Source of the DNA: Methylovirgula sp. HY1
Lineage (GTDB): Bacteria > Pseudomonadota > Alphaproteobacteria > Rhizobiales > Beijerinckiaceae
NCBI RefSeq assembly: GCF_019343105.1
Contig: NZ_CP073764.1
Coordinates: 310,001 to 374,000, forward strand
Length of the DNA: 64,000 bases
Reading direction: 5' to 3'
The notes beneath the pieces are model-generated. The model searched no databases and was not told the origin of the DNA. It worked only from the letters and a program-made list of their open reading frames with translations. Below are positions 43,612 through 53,424 of this stretch, one piece after another. Numbering within the stretch: the stretch's first letter is position 1; each line of letters opens with the position of its first letter. The translations under genes and the position numbers were made by a program.

Positions 43612-44280
43612 TCAGTATTTCGCGACGACCGGTCCGGGAGGAGCGAACATGTCGAACTTGTAGCTGAAGCCGATCTGCACGCGGTTGTCGACGTCGTGAT
43701 TGTAATAGGACGTGCGGACGAACGGGGAGTCGTAATAGGTGCCATAGTCGGTGTAGCGATATTCGGCACGAACCGACCAATTGTTGTCGAGAGCATATTC
43801 GACACCGCCGCCGATGGTCCAACCAACGCGCGTGTGCGAAACCGAGGTGCCCAAATAGTCGTTGGTGATACCCGCGAAGGCGGCGCCGCCTGTTGCGTAG
43901 AGCAAGGCGCGATCCCAAGCCACGCCGAGACGGCCGCGGATGGAGCCGTCGATATTTTCATTGGTGGAGTAACCGCCAAATCCGCCATTATAGCTGGAAC
44001 CGTTGACGTCGCCTTCGAGGCCGGCGACGAACTGGCCCATCTGGTAGTTATAGCCGACGTGGCCACCGCCAACGACGCCGTTCGGGCTATAGCCATAAGC
44101 GTCGGAGCTGCCGCTCCACATATAGCCGACCTGACCACCGATGTAGACGCCGGTCCATGTGAACAACGGCGGCGGCGGGATATAGGCCGGAGGAGCCTTG
44201 GTGCTTGGCAGATCAGCCGCCGATGCAGCCCCCATCGCGCCAAAGACGACCACCGTCGACATGAGTATCTTGCGCAGCAT
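43612..44280 (-). CDS. Outer-membrane beta-barrel protein (Omp25/RopB-like), copy 2
   Basis: A 222-residue paralogue of the 42472 gene with the same signal peptide, Pro-rich segment and barrel. The differences gather in the loop after GGQVGYMWSG (extra Ser and Asp residues) and in the loop near 187-197 (DSPFVRTSYYNHDVD). It has its own leader, ribosome site (GAGAGG) and terminator, so the duplication copied the entire transcription unit. Such proteins are abundant envelope components and antigens in related genera. The two copies could give antigenic or permeability variants. Confidence 0.92.
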   Translation of the reverse strand: MLRKILMSTVVVFGAMGAASAADLPSTKAPPAYIPPPPLFTWTGVYIGGQVGYMWSGSSDAYGYSPNGVVGGGHVGYNYQMGQFVAGLEGDVNGSSYNGGFGGYSTNENIDGSIRGRLGVAWDRALLYATGGAAFAGITNDYLGTSVSHTRVGWTIGGGVEYALDNNWSVRAEYRYTDYGTYYDSPFVRTSYYNHDVDNRVQIGFSYKFDMFAPPGPVVAKY

Positions 44281-44415
44281 AACATTTACCTCTCTTGACG
44301 AGTTCGAGCCTATTGGCTGCTAAATCCGTTTCATGTCCAGAGCAATAGAATGAGCAGAAAAAACCGAACAAAAGGTTGTTATTCTTTGCCCATGTCACGC
44401 ATCTGCAACATTCAA
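44281..44415 (-). promoter_or_regulatory. Leader shared by the two barrel genes
   Basis: The 130 bases upstream of this copy match 43135-43265 upstream of the other, including AGAGCAATAGAATG, CCGAACAAAAGGT and ATTCTTTGCC, then ACGCAT.TGCAACAT. Such conservation in noncoding DNA suggests both copies keep the same promoter. ATTCTTTGC or its surroundings may include the -10 or -35 box, but I cannot fix the start point. Confidence 0.6.
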
Positions 44416-45109
44416 GCCCCCGGGTTGCAGCCCAATAAAGTGTAAGGCGACTAGCTTAGCTAAAGATCCGAATGTGGCGATGTTGCGATTTAAACGCGGC
44501 AATTGACCGAAGAGTTGCATGCGAAAGCCAAGCACGTGTTCAACTCTCTGTTAATAGATGTTTCATCCTCGGAATCGCATGGAATCGCTTGAGAAATTTG
44601 GATGGATCGTGTGTGGGATCCCAGCGTCGGCGACGTCCGATCGCTTCCTCTCGTCGGCTTCTCGGCCGATTCGGTGGGATTGCGGCGACGGGGCGACGCG
44701 CGGTTTGATCCGCGTCAATCTTCGTTCAGTTTAAGGTCGGATGCTTCGCCACTGCAAAAGTATTCATAAAGACTTTTTTAACTCCACGATTAGATTTGCT
44801 TCCAATCGCATCGGCTGATGGGCGAACGGCAAAGCCGACCGTTCATGGCCCCGCGGGCAGTCGGGGCTGCGATTTACGCGCCCGAGTGCTGGCGCTTCGG
44901 CCGCGCCGCTGGCTGAGGAGTTTCCGAACCTGTTGTCTCGGATCTCGTGGACGAGCGGCCGTTTCATGGGCTCTCTTCCATGACCGCGTTTTGCGGTCTC
45001 GGTTCGCCTTGTCGCGTATCGACCTCTAGATAATCCTCGATCACCTCTCTTATGCGGCGCGCCAAGATGCGCCGCGGCGTCCCCGAGACATATGAGGAGT
45101 TGCGAGATC
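44416..45109. other. Long leader or gap before the phosphoketolase gene
   Basis: Nearly 700 bases with no gene I accept. One 32-codon stretch from ATG 44812 is open but unsupported. The base composition dips toward AT at 44740-44800. Inverted segments AGAGTTGCAT and CAACTCTC occur near 44510 and 44540. The start of the phosphoketolase transcript presumably lies here. Confidence 0.4.
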
Positions 45110-47539
45110 ATGAGCGCATCGACTTCAACGCTCGAGTCTAAAAGCCGAACCGGGATCGCCGGCGGTGCTGCCGGGCAGGGCACCCTGGCGGTCGCCGAAT
45201 TGAGCAAGATCGACGCCTATTGGCGCGCCGCCAATTATCTGTCGGTAGGACAGCTTTATCTTTATGACAATCCGCTCTTACGCGAGCCGCTGACGCTCGC
45301 CCACGTGAAGCCGCTGGTGGTTGGGCATTGGGGTACGACGCCGGGCCAAAATTTCATCTATGTGCATTTGAACCGGGTCATCAAGAAATACGACCTGGAC
45401 ATGTTCTACGTTGCCGGCCCCGGTCACGGCGGCCCTGCGATCGTCGGCAATGTCTATCTCGAAGGGACATGGAGCGAAGTTTATCCCGACGTCACCCAAG
45501 ATGAAGTCGGGATGCGGAAATTGTTCAAGCAATTTTCGTTTCCAGGCGGGATTTCGAGCCATGTTGCGCCGTCGACGCCGGGGTCGATTCATGAGGGGGG
45601 AGAACTGGGCTATTCGCTGAGCCATGCCTTTGGAGCAGCGTTCGACAATCCCGCTCTGATCGTCGCTTGCGTGATCGGCGACGGCGAAGCGGAAACCGCG
45701 TCCCTGGCGACGGCTTGGCATTCCAACAAATTTCTCGACCCGATCGGCGATGGCGCTGTGCTGCCGATCCTGCATCTCAACGGCTACAAGATCAGCAATC
45801 CCACCGTTTTGGCGCGCATCGCTCCGGAGGAATTGGAGCAATTCTTCCACGGCTGTGGCTGGACCCCCTATTTCGTGGAGGGTGACGAACCCGAAAAGAT
45901 GCATGAACTGATGGCCACAGCCTTGGACAAGGCCATCGAGGCGATAAAGCAGATCCAACGACATGCGCGGGAAGAGCACGATCCTTCGCGGCCCCGGTGG
46001 CCGATGATCGTTCTCAAATCGCCGAAGGGCTGGACCGGGCCGAAACGCGTCGACGGCGTGCAGATCGAGGGCACGTTTCGAGCGCATCAGGTGCCGCTCT
46101 TGGTGGATGCCGCGCATCCCGATCATGTCGCGCAGCTCGAAAGCTGGATGAAGAGCTATCGTGCGGAAGAATTATTCGACGAAACTGGCCGGTTAATGCC
46201 GGAATTGGCCGAACTCGCGCCCAAGGGCAATAGGCGCATGGGCGCCAATCCACATGCGAACGGCGGTCTTCTGCTGCGCGACCTGCGCATGCCGGATTTC
46301 CGCGACCACGCGGTCAATGTATCCGCGCCCGGTGTCGTCGACGGCCAAGATACGATCGTACTGGGCAAGTTTCTGCGCGACGTGGAAAAGCTCAATCAGG
46401 ATCAGCGCAATTTCCGTATCTTTGGTCCCGACGAAACGCTTTCGAATCTGCTGGACGCGGTGTTTGAAGTCACCGATCGGCAGTGGGACGCGCGCACCGT
46501 CGCGGATGACGAATTTCTCGCGCCTGCCGGACGCGTGCTCGACTCGATGCTGAGCGAGAACCAGTGCGAAGGTTGGCTCGAAGGATATTTGCTGACCGGA
46601 CGCCACGGGCTGTTCAACTGCTATGAGGCCTTCGTTCGCATCGTCGATTCGATGTTCAGCCAGCACGCCAAATGGCTGAAGGTCACGGCGGAATTGCCTT
46701 GGCGCCGGAAGATCGCGTCGCTGAACTATTTGCTCGCCTCGCATGTCTGGCAGCAAGATCACAATGGCTTCACCCATCAGGATCCTGGCTTTCTCGATCA
46801 TGTCATCAACAAAAAGGCCGATATCGTACGCGTCTACCTGCCGCCCGATGCCAATTGTCTGCTGTCGGTCTTCGATCACTGCCTGCGTAGCCGGCATTAC
46901 GTCAACGTGGTGGTGGCCGGCAAACATCCCTTGCCGCAATGGCTGAGCATGGATGCTGCGGTCGTGCATTGCACGCAAGGAATCGGCATCTGGCAATGGG
47001 CCAGCAACGATCAAGACGCCGACCCTGATGTGGTCATGGCTTGTTGTGGAGACACGCCGACGCTGGAAATTCTCGCGGCGGTCTCCATCCTTCGGCAACA
47101 TCTCCGCGAACTCAAAATCCGGGTGATCAATGTCGTCGATCTGATGCGGCTGCAATCCGCGAGCGAGCATCCGCACGGGCTGAACGAAGCCGATTATGAT
47201 GCGCTTTTCACCAAGGACAAGCACATCATCTTCGGCTTCCATGGCTATCCATCGCTCGTCCATAGGCTGACGTATCGCCGCAATAATCGCAACCTCCACG
47301 TTCGGGGCTACAAGGAGGAGGGCACGATCACGACGCCTTTCGATATGCGGGTGCAAAACGACCTGGACCGCTTTCACTTGGTGCAAGATGTCGTGGATTG
47401 CGTGCCGCATTTGGGCAGCAAGGGTGCCTATTTGAAGCAGGCGATGCGCGATAAGCTCGTCGAGCATAAGCATTACATCGACGCGCACGGCGAAGACATG
47501 CCGGAAGTCCGCGACTGGAAATGGGGCAAACCCATGTAA
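45110..47539 (+). CDS. xfp: Phosphoketolase (xylulose-5-phosphate/fructose-6-phosphate)
   Basis: Thiamine-diphosphate enzyme that splits xylulose-5-P, and often fructose-6-P, with phosphate to acetyl phosphate and an aldose phosphate. The 809 residues match the family. Visible are [26 protein letters not shown], the diphosphate-binding GDGEAETA...N motif near residues 184-210, and SEHPHGL in the C-terminal third. ATG 45110 follows GAGGAG. It heads a region with all oxidative pentose phosphate genes and so could drain their product to acetyl phosphate without carbon loss at pyruvate. Confidence 0.96.
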   Translation: MSASTSTLESKSRTGIAGGAAGQGTLAVAELSKIDAYWRAANYLSVGQLYLYDNPLLREPLTLAHVKPLVVGHWGTTPGQNFIYVHLNRVIKKYDLDMFYVAGPGHGGPAIVGNVYLEGTWSEVYPDVTQDEVGMRKLFKQFSFPGGISSHVAPSTPGSIHEGGELGYSLSHAFGAAFDNPALIVACVIGDGEAETASLATAWHSNKFLDPIGDGAVLPILHLNGYKISNPTVLARIAPEELEQFFHGCGWTPYFVEGDEPEKMHELMATALDKAIEAIKQIQRHAREEHDPSRPRWPMIVLKSPKGWTGPKRVDGVQIEGTFRAHQVPLLVDAAHPDHVAQLESWMKSYRAEELFDETGRLMPELAELAPKGNRRMGANPHANGGLLLRDLRMPDFRDHAVNVSAPGVVDGQDTIVLGKFLRDVEKLNQDQRNFRIFGPDETLSNLLDAVFEVTDRQWDARTVADDEFLAPAGRVLDSMLSENQCEGWLEGYLLTGRHGLFNCYEAFVRIVDSMFSQHAKWLKVTAELPWRRKIASLNYLLASHVWQQDHNGFTHQDPGFLDHVINKKADIVRVYLPPDANCLLSVFDHCLRSRHYVNVVVAGKHPLPQWLSMDAAVVHCTQGIGIWQWASNDQDADPDVVMACCGDTPTLEILAAVSILRQHLRELKIRVINVVDLMRLQSASEHPHGLNEADYDALFTKDKHIIFGFHGYPSLVHRLTYRRNNRNLHVRGYKEEGTITTPFDMRVQNDLDRFHLVQDVVDCVPHLGSKGAYLKQAMRDKLVEHKHYIDAHGEDMPEVRDWKWGKPM

Positions 47540-47604
47540 GCGCGCCGACGCTCGCGCAGCCGGTGTGAAAAACGCGGCAGGCGGAAATGCCGGTTTGCCG
47601 GCAG

Positions 47605-47636
47605 TGAACCAATCCGCGGCCAATTCGTTTGGGCTT
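47605..47636 (+). promoter_or_regulatory. Possible general-stress (EcfG-type) promoter, element A
   Basis: TGAACC and CGTT are separated by 15 bases, close to the alphaproteobacterial EcfG pattern GGAAC-N16/17-CGTT, with the first G missing. The 31 bases from 47606 recur with two mismatches at 50489-50519. It lies 64 bases before a stress-type gene. Confidence 0.45.
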
Positions 47637-47699
47637 CGAGTGTCTCTTATCCGGTGGATGTAGCTGCGAGGAGACGCGGGCTGAGCGGAGGTATCGAAA

Positions 47700-48338
47700 A
47701 TGGCCAACAGTAATTCCGCCGACGCAATGTGCAGCTATCCCGCGCGGGAGGCTGTCGGCGTCTTCGCCAATCCAGACGCGCTGGAAGCCGCGGTGAACGA
47801 ACTCGAAGTTTCGGGTTTCTCCCGCGCCGCAATTTCCGTTCTTGCCAGCGATGAGAAGGTCAGGGAACGCGTCGGCCGTCTCTACCGCACGGTCGGTGAG
47901 ATCGAAGACGACCGCCGAGCGCCGCAAACCGGCTTCGTATCCAAGGAGTCTGTGGAGGGCAGTGAGGCTGCCGCGGTGGGAATTCCTTGCTATCTTGGTG
48001 CCGTAGCCGCGGTTGCCTTCATTGCTTCGGGCGGCGCATTGGCGGCGACGATTGCCGCGGCGGTGGCCGGCGGGGTGGGCGGCGCCGGGCTCGGTGCTCT
48101 TCTAGCGCGTGCGATATCTCATCACCACAGGGACCACATTTTGGTGCAGCTTGCGCAAGGTGGAATGGTCTTATGGGTCAACGTCGGTGATGCCGCCGCC
48201 GAGAGCCGTGCGCAGCAGATCCTGACGAAGGCGGGCGCCGACCACGTCCATGTGCATGAAATCGAGCGCGAATGGACTTTGAAGGATCGGCCTTTGTCAG
48301 ACGTGCAGCCCGACCCCTTCCTTTTGGGAGAACGGTAG
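47700..48338 (+). CDS. Stress-associated protein with YflT-like and glycine-zipper segments
   Basis: A 212-residue protein of uncertain role. Residues 15-65 look like the general-stress YflT-like domain (AVGVFANPDALEAAVNELEV, then FSRAAISVLA). Residues 98-140 are a hydrophobic Gly/Ala-rich zipper that could form two short membrane helices. The C-terminal part (QLAQGGMVLWVNV to HVHEIE) resembles a small ferredoxin-like domain. GGAGG precedes the ATG. It follows phosphoketolase and a promoter-like element. It is probably a membrane-associated stress protein. Confidence 0.7.
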   Translation: MANSNSADAMCSYPAREAVGVFANPDALEAAVNELEVSGFSRAAISVLASDEKVRERVGRLYRTVGEIEDDRRAPQTGFVSKESVEGSEAAAVGIPCYLGAVAAVAFIASGGALAATIAAAVAGGVGGAGLGALLARAISHHHRDHILVQLAQGGMVLWVNVGDAAAESRAQQILTKAGADHVHVHEIEREWTLKDRPLSDVQPDPFLLGER

Positions 48339-48413
48339 GTCTCCGCGCGCGGTCTTACCTTCGAAGCCTCAGCGGGAGCGACCGATGTCCGTATGCGTGC
48401 GATCTCTGACGGG

Positions 48414-49043
48414 TCATCGATCCGACGCGATCGACGGCCCATGCGATGGCTTTCCGGCGTCCTTGTATCCCTCGCTGACCCACCATGCAAAACCGCCGAG
48501 CGTGATGATCACCAGTGTGGCAGCCGTCAAAAGCAGTGGCGACTGGTCGAGCCACCCGAGGCCTGGCACAGCAAGAAACAGGACAGCGCCGACCGCGCAG
48601 ATCTGCCACACCTTTGCCCGGACGCCGGCGACAAAAGTGCCGAGTGCCAGCAAGATCATCATGACGAGCGTGTCGGCGTTGGAAGTGAGCACGCCATGCA
48701 CCCCGTTCGTGTAAAGTAAATAGACGGCAAGCATTAAAGCGCCCCAGTTCAAAGCCTGCGAGTAGACGAGCGCCAAATGCGCTTGCCTTGTCTCGAAGTG
48801 GGACCAGCCCGCGACAATCGAAATGATGCCGAATATAGGTATCAGAATAATCCAATAGGAAACCGGCAGACGAAACACCAAGCCTGCGAGCGCCAGTATG
48901 AGCATTATTATAAATGGTGCATCGTGAAGCAGCCAGCGAAACAAGATGGACCGATGCGGCAGATCCGCTTGGCGCGCGGCTTCGTTGTTCTGATCGCTGC
49001 GATTCTCAACGATCGCAGTACCATCATTTGTCGGGACGCCCAT
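48414..49043 (-). CDS. Hypothetical membrane protein with about six helices
   Basis: A 209-residue inner-membrane protein. A polar N-terminus (1-38) is followed by hydrophobic segments near 43-60, 64-82, 93-108, 115-132, 137-154 and 158-178 (by composition), and a short polar tail. I see no catalytic motif. The size and layout recall HdeD-like or DUF-type stress membrane proteins, but the match is not clear. ATG 49043 has AGGCAGG upstream; ATG 49061 is an alternative. It is transcribed against the sugar genes. Confidence 0.7.
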   Translation of the reverse strand: MGVPTNDGTAIVENRSDQNNEAARQADLPHRSILFRWLLHDAPFIIMLILALAGLVFRLPVSYWIILIPIFGIISIVAGWSHFETRQAHLALVYSQALNWGALMLAVYLLYTNGVHGVLTSNADTLVMMILLALGTFVAGVRAKVWQICAVGAVLFLAVPGLGWLDQSPLLLTAATLVIITLGGFAWWVSEGYKDAGKPSHGPSIASDR

Positions 49044-49196
49044 AATGCGCCTGCCTTTCATCTCGTCACTGACAGTCTCCGCTTTCCCTAAAATGCGCGT
49101 TCGCAGCGCTGGCGGAGTGCAAAGAGCTTTATTCTCGTTTCGAACGGATCGCGTTGTTGCCGATCAACAGCCGAGCCGTCAAGCCGGCGTATTTTT

Positions 49197-49334
49197 AAAG
49201 CGTTTTCCGATCGATGGACTCATCCGATCGAAAAGAAAACGCCCAAATGAATGGATTAATGACGATCGGAGGATATCAGAGGTTTTGGAGCATGACCTCG
49301 TCGAAAGGACCGGATTTTTCGCGGTCATGCTCCA
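49197..49334. repeat. Interspersed palindromic repeat, copy with a distinct second palindrome
   Basis: The first part, CGTTTTCCGATCGATGGAC...CCGATCGAAAAG, belongs to the family. The second part, GGAGCATGACC...GGTCATGCTCC, is a separate palindrome that recalls repeats seen in other Rhizobiales. It lies just after the YfdX gene on the minus strand. Confidence 0.8.
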
Positions 49335-49370
49335 GCCTGCGCCGACTGGCGGGCGATAAGACGGTGAATT

Positions 49371-50120
49371 TCAGTGCTTCGCGGTTTGGGCTTTAGGAAT
49401 GCCCGAGATGTCGATGGCGTCGAAGCGTTCGCTGTCCTGAACCCGCCGCAATACCTGGCTGCCCTCGTAATATTTGCCGTCGTTGATCAATTCAGCGGCG
49501 TGACGCACGTTTTTGATCGTCCTTTTGAGCGGAACAACAGCCAAGGTAATATCCATATTCAAGCCGGCGAGCCTTAGCCTATCGAGGGCGCCTTTGCGGT
49601 CGCCGCTCTTCAGGCTTTTGTTGGCCGCGGCGACGGCCGCCTTCTTGATTGGGTCGGCAGTATAGTCTTCGTTGATCGTGATAGCACCATTGACTGGCAG
49701 CCAGGCGATCGGCGTCTTCATTTGGTCCGCGGATGACGCCGGCTTTTCCTCGCCCTGATAGCTCTGGTTTTCCGCGGCCTTGAGCCCTGCCGTCGATTTG
49801 GATGACGCAAACTTGAGGTTGGCTTCAGCCTCGGTGAAAATCGATTCGTCGCTCTTTGCCTTGTCAAACTGCTTGTCCGCGTCGCTGGCGAACTTCTTGG
49901 CGTCGGCGACGCGCCCCTTAAAAATTGCGACGCGGGTCAACGTCAAATCCTGAAACGCGCGGGCGCCGGCGTCAGAGAGTTTGCTAAAATCTTTTTCAGC
50001 CGGGGTTTGCTTCATCGTTTGATTTTCGGCTTGCGACGCCGCCGCCCCAACCCCGCTGGATGCTAAAAGTGTCGTTGCTGCCAAGGCCGCCAGCAAAGCC
50101 TTCTTATTGTCTACCATCAT
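49371..50120 (-). CDS. YfdX-family exported protein
   Basis: A 249-residue protein with a signal peptide (cut near GVGAAASQA). The mature part is helical, with LSDAGARAFQDLTLTRVAIF near residue 47 and the family's TPIAWLPVNGAITINEDY near 137. YfdX of enteric bacteria is a periplasmic protein induced by the acid and drug response regulator EvgA. Here the role is probably envelope stress, which fits the neighbourhood. AAGGAG precedes the ATG pair. The end reaches to within 40 bases of a palindromic repeat. Confidence 0.88.
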   Translation of the reverse strand: MMVDNKKALLAALAATTLLASSGVGAAASQAENQTMKQTPAEKDFSKLSDAGARAFQDLTLTRVAIFKGRVADAKKFASDADKQFDKAKSDESIFTEAEANLKFASSKSTAGLKAAENQSYQGEEKPASSADQMKTPIAWLPVNGAITINEDYTADPIKKAAVAAANKSLKSGDRKGALDRLRLAGLNMDITLAVVPLKRTIKNVRHAAELINDGKYYEGSQVLRRVQDSERFDAIDISGIPKAQTAKH

Positions 50121-50278
50121 TCATTCTCCTTCATCCGTGCTGCGCCGTTCTATCAACGCCTGGCGGCAATGGGCTTAGTGTCTAACGGTCCAACTTTGAT
50201 AGAGTTGCAAGCTGCCGATGGCGTCCACGCGTCATCGCGGTGGCGGAGTTTTTATCGCCGCTGTCGCAGATTTAGCGC

Positions 50279-50355
50279 CAGAGCGTTTTCCAATCGGGTG
50301 GACTTACCCGATCGAGAGAAAACGCTGCAAATCAATAAGCTAGGGCATGTCTCAT
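50279..50355. repeat. Interspersed palindromic repeat, copy
   Basis: GAGCGTTTTCCAATCGGGTG, then CCCGATCGAGAGAAAACGCT, then the link CAAATCAATAAGCTAGGGCA. It lies between the divergent yfdX-like gene and gnd. The remaining 400 bases before gnd hold promoter-like element B and no gene. Confidence 0.88.
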
Positions 50356-50487
50356 TGATGACGTGATCGGGTTTCCAGGAAGCTGGAGGTCTGAGTGGTT
50401 TCCGAGTCTCCGAAGCCGACCGCCTTCGCTTATGATCCATTTATCGGATGCACCATGGGTGGTGGTGCCTAAGATGAGCCAGGTCAT

Positions 50488-50519
50488 CGAACCAATCCGC
50501 GGCGAATTCGTTTGAGCTT
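50488..50519 (+). promoter_or_regulatory. Possible general-stress (EcfG-type) promoter, element B
   Basis: CGAACC and CGTT with a 15-base spacer. The spacer sequence is the same as in element A at 47605 except for one base. It lies 247 bases before the gnd start and could drive the gnd-zwf operon. Confidence 0.45.
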
Positions 50520-50765
50520 TGAGGGTGCCCCAGCGGTGGAAACTGGGGTTCTGTCCTGTTGTGGTGAAGATCGGCCGCTCCAGGCCGAGTGCGGCGTTCC
50601 GGGACTGCGCCAGACCCGAATCCATTCGTATGCACCGGCGCCCAGGCATGCATAGTTTCGGCGGATGGGTGTCGCTTCGAGGATCTACTGACGAAATTCG
50701 GACTTGCGCTCGAGAACGTGCACGCGGCGGCGGCGCAGCGACCGCGCCGGCGAAGGAGTGAAGCA

Positions 50766-51812
50766 ATGCAGATCGGGATGATCGGGCTCGGCCGCATGGG
50801 CGGCAATATCTCTCGCCGCCTGATGCAGGCGGGCCATCATTGCGTCGTCTTCGACGTCAATCCAAAGCTGCGCGAGGCGCTGGCAAAGGCGGGTGCCGCG
50901 GAAGTCCGGTCGCTTGCCGAAGCCGCGAAAGCTTTGGATCAGAAGCCACGTGTCGTTTGGCTGATGCTGCCCGCCGGCCAAATCACCGAAGAGACGGTCG
51001 AAGCGCTCGGCGGCCTGCTGGAGCCTGACGACATTATCATCGATGGCGGCAATTCGTTTTACAAGGACGACATTCGCCGCGCCAAAAAATTAGCAGAGAA
51101 ACACATTCGCTATGTCGATTGCGGCACGTCTGGCGGCGTCTGGGGGATCGAGCGCGGCTACTGCATGATGATCGGCGGCCCGAAAGAGGCGGTGGATTAT
51201 CTCGATCCCATCTTCGCAGCGCTTGCTCCCGGCCTCGGCCATATTCCGCGCACCCCGGGCCGCGCATCGACCGATACGCGCGCTGAGCGCGGCTATATTC
51301 ATGCCGGTGCGACCGGCGCCGGTCATTTCGTCAAAATGGTGCATAACGGCATCGAATATGGATTGATGCAGGCCTATGCCGAGGGCTTCGACATTCTGCG
51401 CAACAAGGATTCGAAGGATCTTCCCGAGGACGAGCGCTTCGCTTTAGACATCCCGGACATCGCCGAGGTCTGGCGCCGGGGCAGCGTCATTTCATCGTGG
51501 TTGCTCGATCTCGGCGCCGCCGCATTGGCGAAGGATCCGCAGCTCGCCGATTTCTCCGGCTATGTGCAGGATTCCGGCGAAGGGCGTTGGACCATCGAAG
51601 CCGCGATCGAGGAAGCCGTGCCGGCACATGTGCTGTCCTCGGCGCTTTATGCGCGTTTCCGCTCGCGGCAGGAGCATACGTTCGGCGAAAAAATTCTTTC
51701 CGCCATGCGTCTTGGCTTTGGCGGCCATATCGAGGGCGCCGAATCCATCGACCCGGAAGTAAAGCCGAACGAAGGTCTCGCTCATTCGTCGACATCACAC
51801 GCCGCGGAGTAG
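50766..51812 (+). CDS. gnd: 6-Phosphogluconate dehydrogenase (decarboxylating), short form
   Basis: Oxidises 6-phosphogluconate to ribulose-5-phosphate and CO2. The 348-residue protein is the short, YqeC/GndA-like type, which often uses NAD. The Rossmann motif [11 protein letters not shown] is at 4-14. The substrate site has [10 protein letters not shown] near 97 and [16 protein letters not shown] with the catalytic Lys near 190. ATG 50766 has GAAGGAG upstream. It is first of an operon and four bases ahead of zwf. Confidence 0.95.
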   Translation: MQIGMIGLGRMGGNISRRLMQAGHHCVVFDVNPKLREALAKAGAAEVRSLAEAAKALDQKPRVVWLMLPAGQITEETVEALGGLLEPDDIIIDGGNSFYKDDIRRAKKLAEKHIRYVDCGTSGGVWGIERGYCMMIGGPKEAVDYLDPIFAALAPGLGHIPRTPGRASTDTRAERGYIHAGATGAGHFVKMVHNGIEYGLMQAYAEGFDILRNKDSKDLPEDERFALDIPDIAEVWRRGSVISSWLLDLGAAALAKDPQLADFSGYVQDSGEGRWTIEAAIEEAVPAHVLSSALYARFRSRQEHTFGEKILSAMRLGFGGHIEGAESIDPEVKPNEGLAHSSTSHAAE

Positions 51813-51816
51813 TTTC

Positions 51817-53424
51817 ATGCTGGATGACAAGTCGACCGATATCGCCGCGACCGAGCAAGCGAGCGAATCTTCAACGTCGCCGGAAACCAGCCGCACCGAT
51901 CCTTGCGCCATAGTCATCTTCGGTGCCGGCGGCGATCTGACCAAGCGCCTTTTGGTCCCGGCTCTCTACAACCTCTCGCGCACCAATGTCTTGCCGGAAA
52001 ATTTGGCATTGATCGGCGTCGATCTGGCGGATGAAACGGTCGAAGCCTGGCGCGACCATCTTTATGAGATGCTGCAGAGTTTCGTCAAAAACGGCGCCGC
52101 GGAATTCGACATCAACCAGATCGATACGGCGGCGTGGAAGCGGCTCGCCGACCGCATGTCCTATGTCCAAGGCGATCTGACCAAGCCCGAGCTCTACGAA
52201 AAGTTGCGGGGCGCTTTGGCCGCTGCCGAGAAGACGCATGGCACGCAGGGCAATGCGATCTTTTATCTTGCCGTCGACGGCCGGCTTTTTTGCACCATTG
52301 TCGAGCAGCTCGACAAAGCTGATCTGGTTACCGAGGAAGACAACGGCGAGCATCGGTTCTGGCGCCGCGTTGTGGTCGAAAAGCCGTTTGGTTTCAGCCT
52401 CGACTCGGCACGCCAGTTGAACGTGCGCCTGTTGCGCATATTGCGCGAGGATCAAATCTTCCGCATCGACCATTTTCTCGGCAAGGATACGGTCCAGAGC
52501 ATTATGGCGTTTCGCTTCGCCAATGGCCTGTTCGAGCCGATCTGGAATCGCGATCGCATCGATCACGTGCAGATTACCGTGGCGGAGACGGTGGGGGTCG
52601 AGCAGCGTGGCAAGTTCTATGAGGCGACGGGCGCGCTCCGCGACATGGTTCCGAACCATGTGTTTACCCTGCTGTCCATGGTGGCGATGGAGCCGCCCAC
52701 AGGCTTCGATGCCGATGCGATCCGATCGAAGAAGGCCGAGCTTTTCGCGGCGATGCCCTCCGTCCAGCCGGAACTGGCGGTGCGCGGCCAATATGGCGCC
52801 GGCACCGTGCTAGGCAAGCCGGTGAAGGCCTATCGCGATGAGCCCGACGTGGCACCGGACTCGAACGTCGAGACCTATGTCGCCATGAAGCTCAAGATCG
52901 ATAATTGGCGCTGGGCCGGCGTGCCGTTTTATTTTCGGACCGGCAAGCATTTGTCGCGGCGCAACACCGAGATCGCGATTCGCTTCAAGCCGGCACCCTA
53001 TGGAACGTTCCACGGCACGCCCGTCGACGCTTTGCCACCCAACTGGCTGGTGCTCCGGATCGCGCCGGATGAGGGAATTTCGCTGCAATTCGAGGTCAAA
53101 AGGCGTGGCTCGGAGGTTGACCTGGCCGCCGTGAAAATGGACTTTCGCTATGACGACTGGTTTCCGAGGGAAGCCAATGTCGGATACGAGACGCTGATCA
53201 ATGACGTCATGATGGGCGATTCCACGCTCTTCATGAGTGCCGACATGGTGGAGGCGGCCTGGCGCATCGTGCAGCCCGTGCTCGATGCTTGGGCTGCGGA
53301 GAAGGCTCCATTCCCCGATTATGCTTCCGGCAGTGACGGCCCCGCGGCCGCCGATACATTGCTGGCGCGTGATGGACAGCGAGCTTGGCGGCCGGTGCAT
53401 CCAAAGGCGGAGCGCAAGTCTTGA
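51817..53424 (+). CDS. zwf: Glucose-6-phosphate 1-dehydrogenase
   Basis: First oxidative step of the pentose phosphate pathway, making 6-phosphogluconolactone. The 535-residue protein has an extra 28-residue acidic lead before the nucleotide-binding FGAGGDLTKRLLVPALYNL. The catalytic RIDHFLGK is at 216-223, with His219 at the active site, and EKPFG is near 188. The C-terminal tail after about 500 is longer than usual. It overlaps the HAD gene by four bases. Confidence 0.96.
   Translation: MLDDKSTDIAATEQASESSTSPETSRTDPCAIVIFGAGGDLTKRLLVPALYNLSRTNVLPENLALIGVDLADETVEAWRDHLYEMLQSFVKNGAAEFDINQIDTAAWKRLADRMSYVQGDLTKPELYEKLRGALAAAEKTHGTQGNAIFYLAVDGRLFCTIVEQLDKADLVTEEDNGEHRFWRRVVVEKPFGFSLDSARQLNVRLLRILREDQIFRIDHFLGKDTVQSIMAFRFANGLFEPIWNRDRIDHVQITVAETVGVEQRGKFYEATGALRDMVPNHVFTLLSMVAMEPPTGFDADAIRSKKAELFAAMPSVQPELAVRGQYGAGTVLGKPVKAYRDEPDVAPDSNVETYVAMKLKIDNWRWAGVPFYFRTGKHLSRRNTEIAIRFKPAPYGTFHGTPVDALPPNWLVLRIAPDEGISLQFEVKRRGSEVDLAAVKMDFRYDDWFPREANVGYETLINDVMMGDSTLFMSADMVEAAWRIVQPVLDAWAAEKAPFPDYASGSDGPAAADTLLARDGQRAWRPVHPKAERKS

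Noticed and set aside
44812-44910. 32-codon open stretch upstream of phosphoketolase
   Set aside because: No ribosome site and no recognisable sequence; a chance frame is more likely.
46193-47707. Open frame of 504 codons on the minus strand opposite phosphoketolase
   Set aside because: Antisense to a highly conserved enzyme; no start signal.
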